From: Alphaproteobacteria bacterium
Lineage (GTDB): Bacteria > Pseudomonadota > Alphaproteobacteria > SMXP01
NCBI GenBank assembly: GCA_028280675.1
Contig: JANQLI010000091.1
Span: forward strand, 1-5,325
Length of the DNA: 5,325 nt
Reading direction: 5' to 3'
A program made the position numbers and the translations under genes. The notes beneath the pieces are model-generated. The model made no database searches and was not told where the DNA came from. It was given only the letters and a program-made list of their open reading frames with translations. Positions 4,401 to 5,325 of this stretch are shown here, piece after piece. Within the stretch, counting starts at the first letter, position 1; every line of letters begins with the position of its first letter.

Positions 4401-5325
4401 ATGGCGCAGAAGATGCTAAAATTTGTGTCGCTTGAAAAACAAATGCCGGAGAAGCGGCAAGCGACGGATCGCAGCCAGGACTTTGGCGAAATCTATGCCG
4501 AGTTTATTGCCGAAAAAGCCGCTGACCAAGCGGGGCGTTGCTCGCAATGCGGAATTCCCTTTTGCCAGGTGCATTGCCCGCTCCATAACAATATTCCGGA
4601 TTGGCTGATGCTTACGGCAACGGGCCGTTTGGAAGAAGCCTATGAAATCAGCCAAGCGACAAACAACATGCCGGAAGTCTGTGGGCGGATTTGTCCGCAG
4701 GACCGTCTTTGCGAAGGCAATTGTACGATCGAACAATCCGGTCATGGCACAGTCACGATTGGGGCTGTGGAAAAATACATCACCGATACGGCATGGGAAA
4801 ACGGCTGGGTCAAACCCATCCAAGTGACAGAAGAAAAGTCTCAGTCAATCGGTATCATTGGGGCGGGGCCAGGTGGACTCGCCGCCGCAGAGCAGTTGCG
4901 CAAAAAAGGCTATCAGATCCATGTCTATGATCGCTATGACCGCGTTGGCGGCTTGTTGATCTATGGCATTCCCAACTTCAAACTGGACAAAGAGATTGTC
5001 GAACGCCGGGCAAAACTTCTCAGCGATGGCGGCATCACGTTTCATCTCAATTTCAATGTGGGTCAGGACGCTACCCTTGAGGACTTACGGGCAAAACATG
5101 ATGCTTTGTTGATTGCAACGGGTGTGTATCAAGCGCGTCCCCTGCAAGTGCCTGGCGCAGGAATGGCCGGGGTGTATCCAGCGATGACCTATTTGACGGC
5201 TTCAAACCGCAAAGGTTTGGGGGATAAGGTCGAAGAATTTGAATCTGGTGATCTGAATGCGGCTGGTAAGAACGTGGTCGTGATTGGCGGTGGTGATACC
5301 GCTATGGATTGCGTGCGCACGGCCG
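4401..5325 (+). CDS. gltD: NADPH glutamate synthase small (beta) subunit, 3' end cut by window
   Basis: The subunit takes electrons from NADPH through FAD and passes them to the large subunit GltB, which makes glutamate from glutamine and 2-oxoglutarate in the GS-GOGAT ammonia-assimilation pathway (cytoplasm). The first 308 codons are present; the family is about 480 aa, so roughly the last third is missing. Two cysteine clusters, C47-x2-C50-x4-C55-x3-C59 and C94-x3-C98-x5-C104-x3-C108, fit the N-terminal 4Fe-4S domain, with the 'FCQVHCPLHNNIPDWL' signature (54-69). The FAD site is G154-A-G-P-G-G159 and E/D-type residues follow at 'VYDRYDRVGG' (175-184). The second dinucleotide site begins at 'VIGGGDTAMDC' (294-304), the NADPH region. 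TAAGGAG (4385-4391) lies 9 nt before the ATG. It is the first gene of its transcript, so gltB, if linked, lies downstream. A related FAD oxidoreductase (for example a dihydropyrimidine dehydrogenase-type subunit) is possible but less likely. Confidence 0.95.
   Translation, partial: MAQKMLKFVSLEKQMPEKRQATDRSQDFGEIYAEFIAEKAADQAGRCSQCGIPFCQVHCPLHNNIPDWLMLTATGRLEEAYEISQATNNMPEVCGRICPQDRLCEGNCTIEQSGHGTVTIGAVEKYITDTAWENGWVKPIQVTEEKSQSIGIIGAGPGGLAAAEQLRKKGYQIHVYDRYDRVGGLLIYGIPNFKLDKEIVERRAKLLSDGGITFHLNFNVGQDATLEDLRAKHDALLIATGVYQARPLQVPGAGMAGVYPAMTYLTASNRKGLGDKVEEFESGDLNAAGKNVVVIGGGDTAMDCVRTA

Noticed and set aside
4416..4823. 135-codon minus-strand open frame opposite gltD
   Set aside because: It is the antisense of the cysteine-rich, strongly conserved GltD N-terminal domain and has no protein-like features of its own.

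Overview
The window looks like ordinary core chromosome of an alphaproteobacterium of moderate GC (about 50-55% in the core genes). This rests on protein character and gene content: a tRNA-Leu next to a gene for an NDUFA9-like (complex I-associated) short-chain dehydrogenase, then undecaprenyl-diphosphatase, then the iron-sulfur subunit of NADPH glutamate synthase. The assignment is inference; no database search was run.

Layout, left to right. (1) 1-489, plus strand: an ASCH-domain protein of the YhfF/YqfB type, open to the left edge. (2) 482-1723, minus strand: a 413-residue LuxR-family regulator with a two-part sensor region and a C-terminal helix-turn-helix, clearly lower in GC than its neighbours; its stop overlaps that of the ASCH gene tail to tail. 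It has a good promoter at 1773-1801, with inverted repeats just upstream. (3) 1894-1980, minus strand: tRNA-Leu(CAG) with an encoded CCA end. (4) 1981-2202: a short region holding probable promoters for the tRNA and for the next gene, a 7-bp inverted repeat, and a possible 64-codon minus-strand gene. (5) 2203-3195, plus strand: NDUFA9-family NAD(P)-binding protein. (6) 3207-4007, minus strand: uppP, starting at TTG. (7) 4008-4400: a 393-bp divergent control region with a strong gltD promoter, a perfect 14-bp palindrome made of two GANTC sites, further inverted repeats, and a gltD leader of about 155 nt with mutually exclusive pairings. (8) 4401-5325, plus strand: the first 308 codons of gltD, cut by the right edge.

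The genes do not form one pathway. UppP recycles the lipid carrier for cell-wall synthesis, GltD serves ammonia assimilation, the NDUFA9-like protein is probably linked to respiration or quinone metabolism, and the LuxR protein is an orphan regulator. The divergent uppP/gltD arrangement makes 4008-4400 the most information-rich non-coding stretch. I see no mobile element, CRISPR array, toxin-antitoxin pair or defence system. I did not find an undescribed multi-gene system here; the points worth a second look are mostly regulatory.
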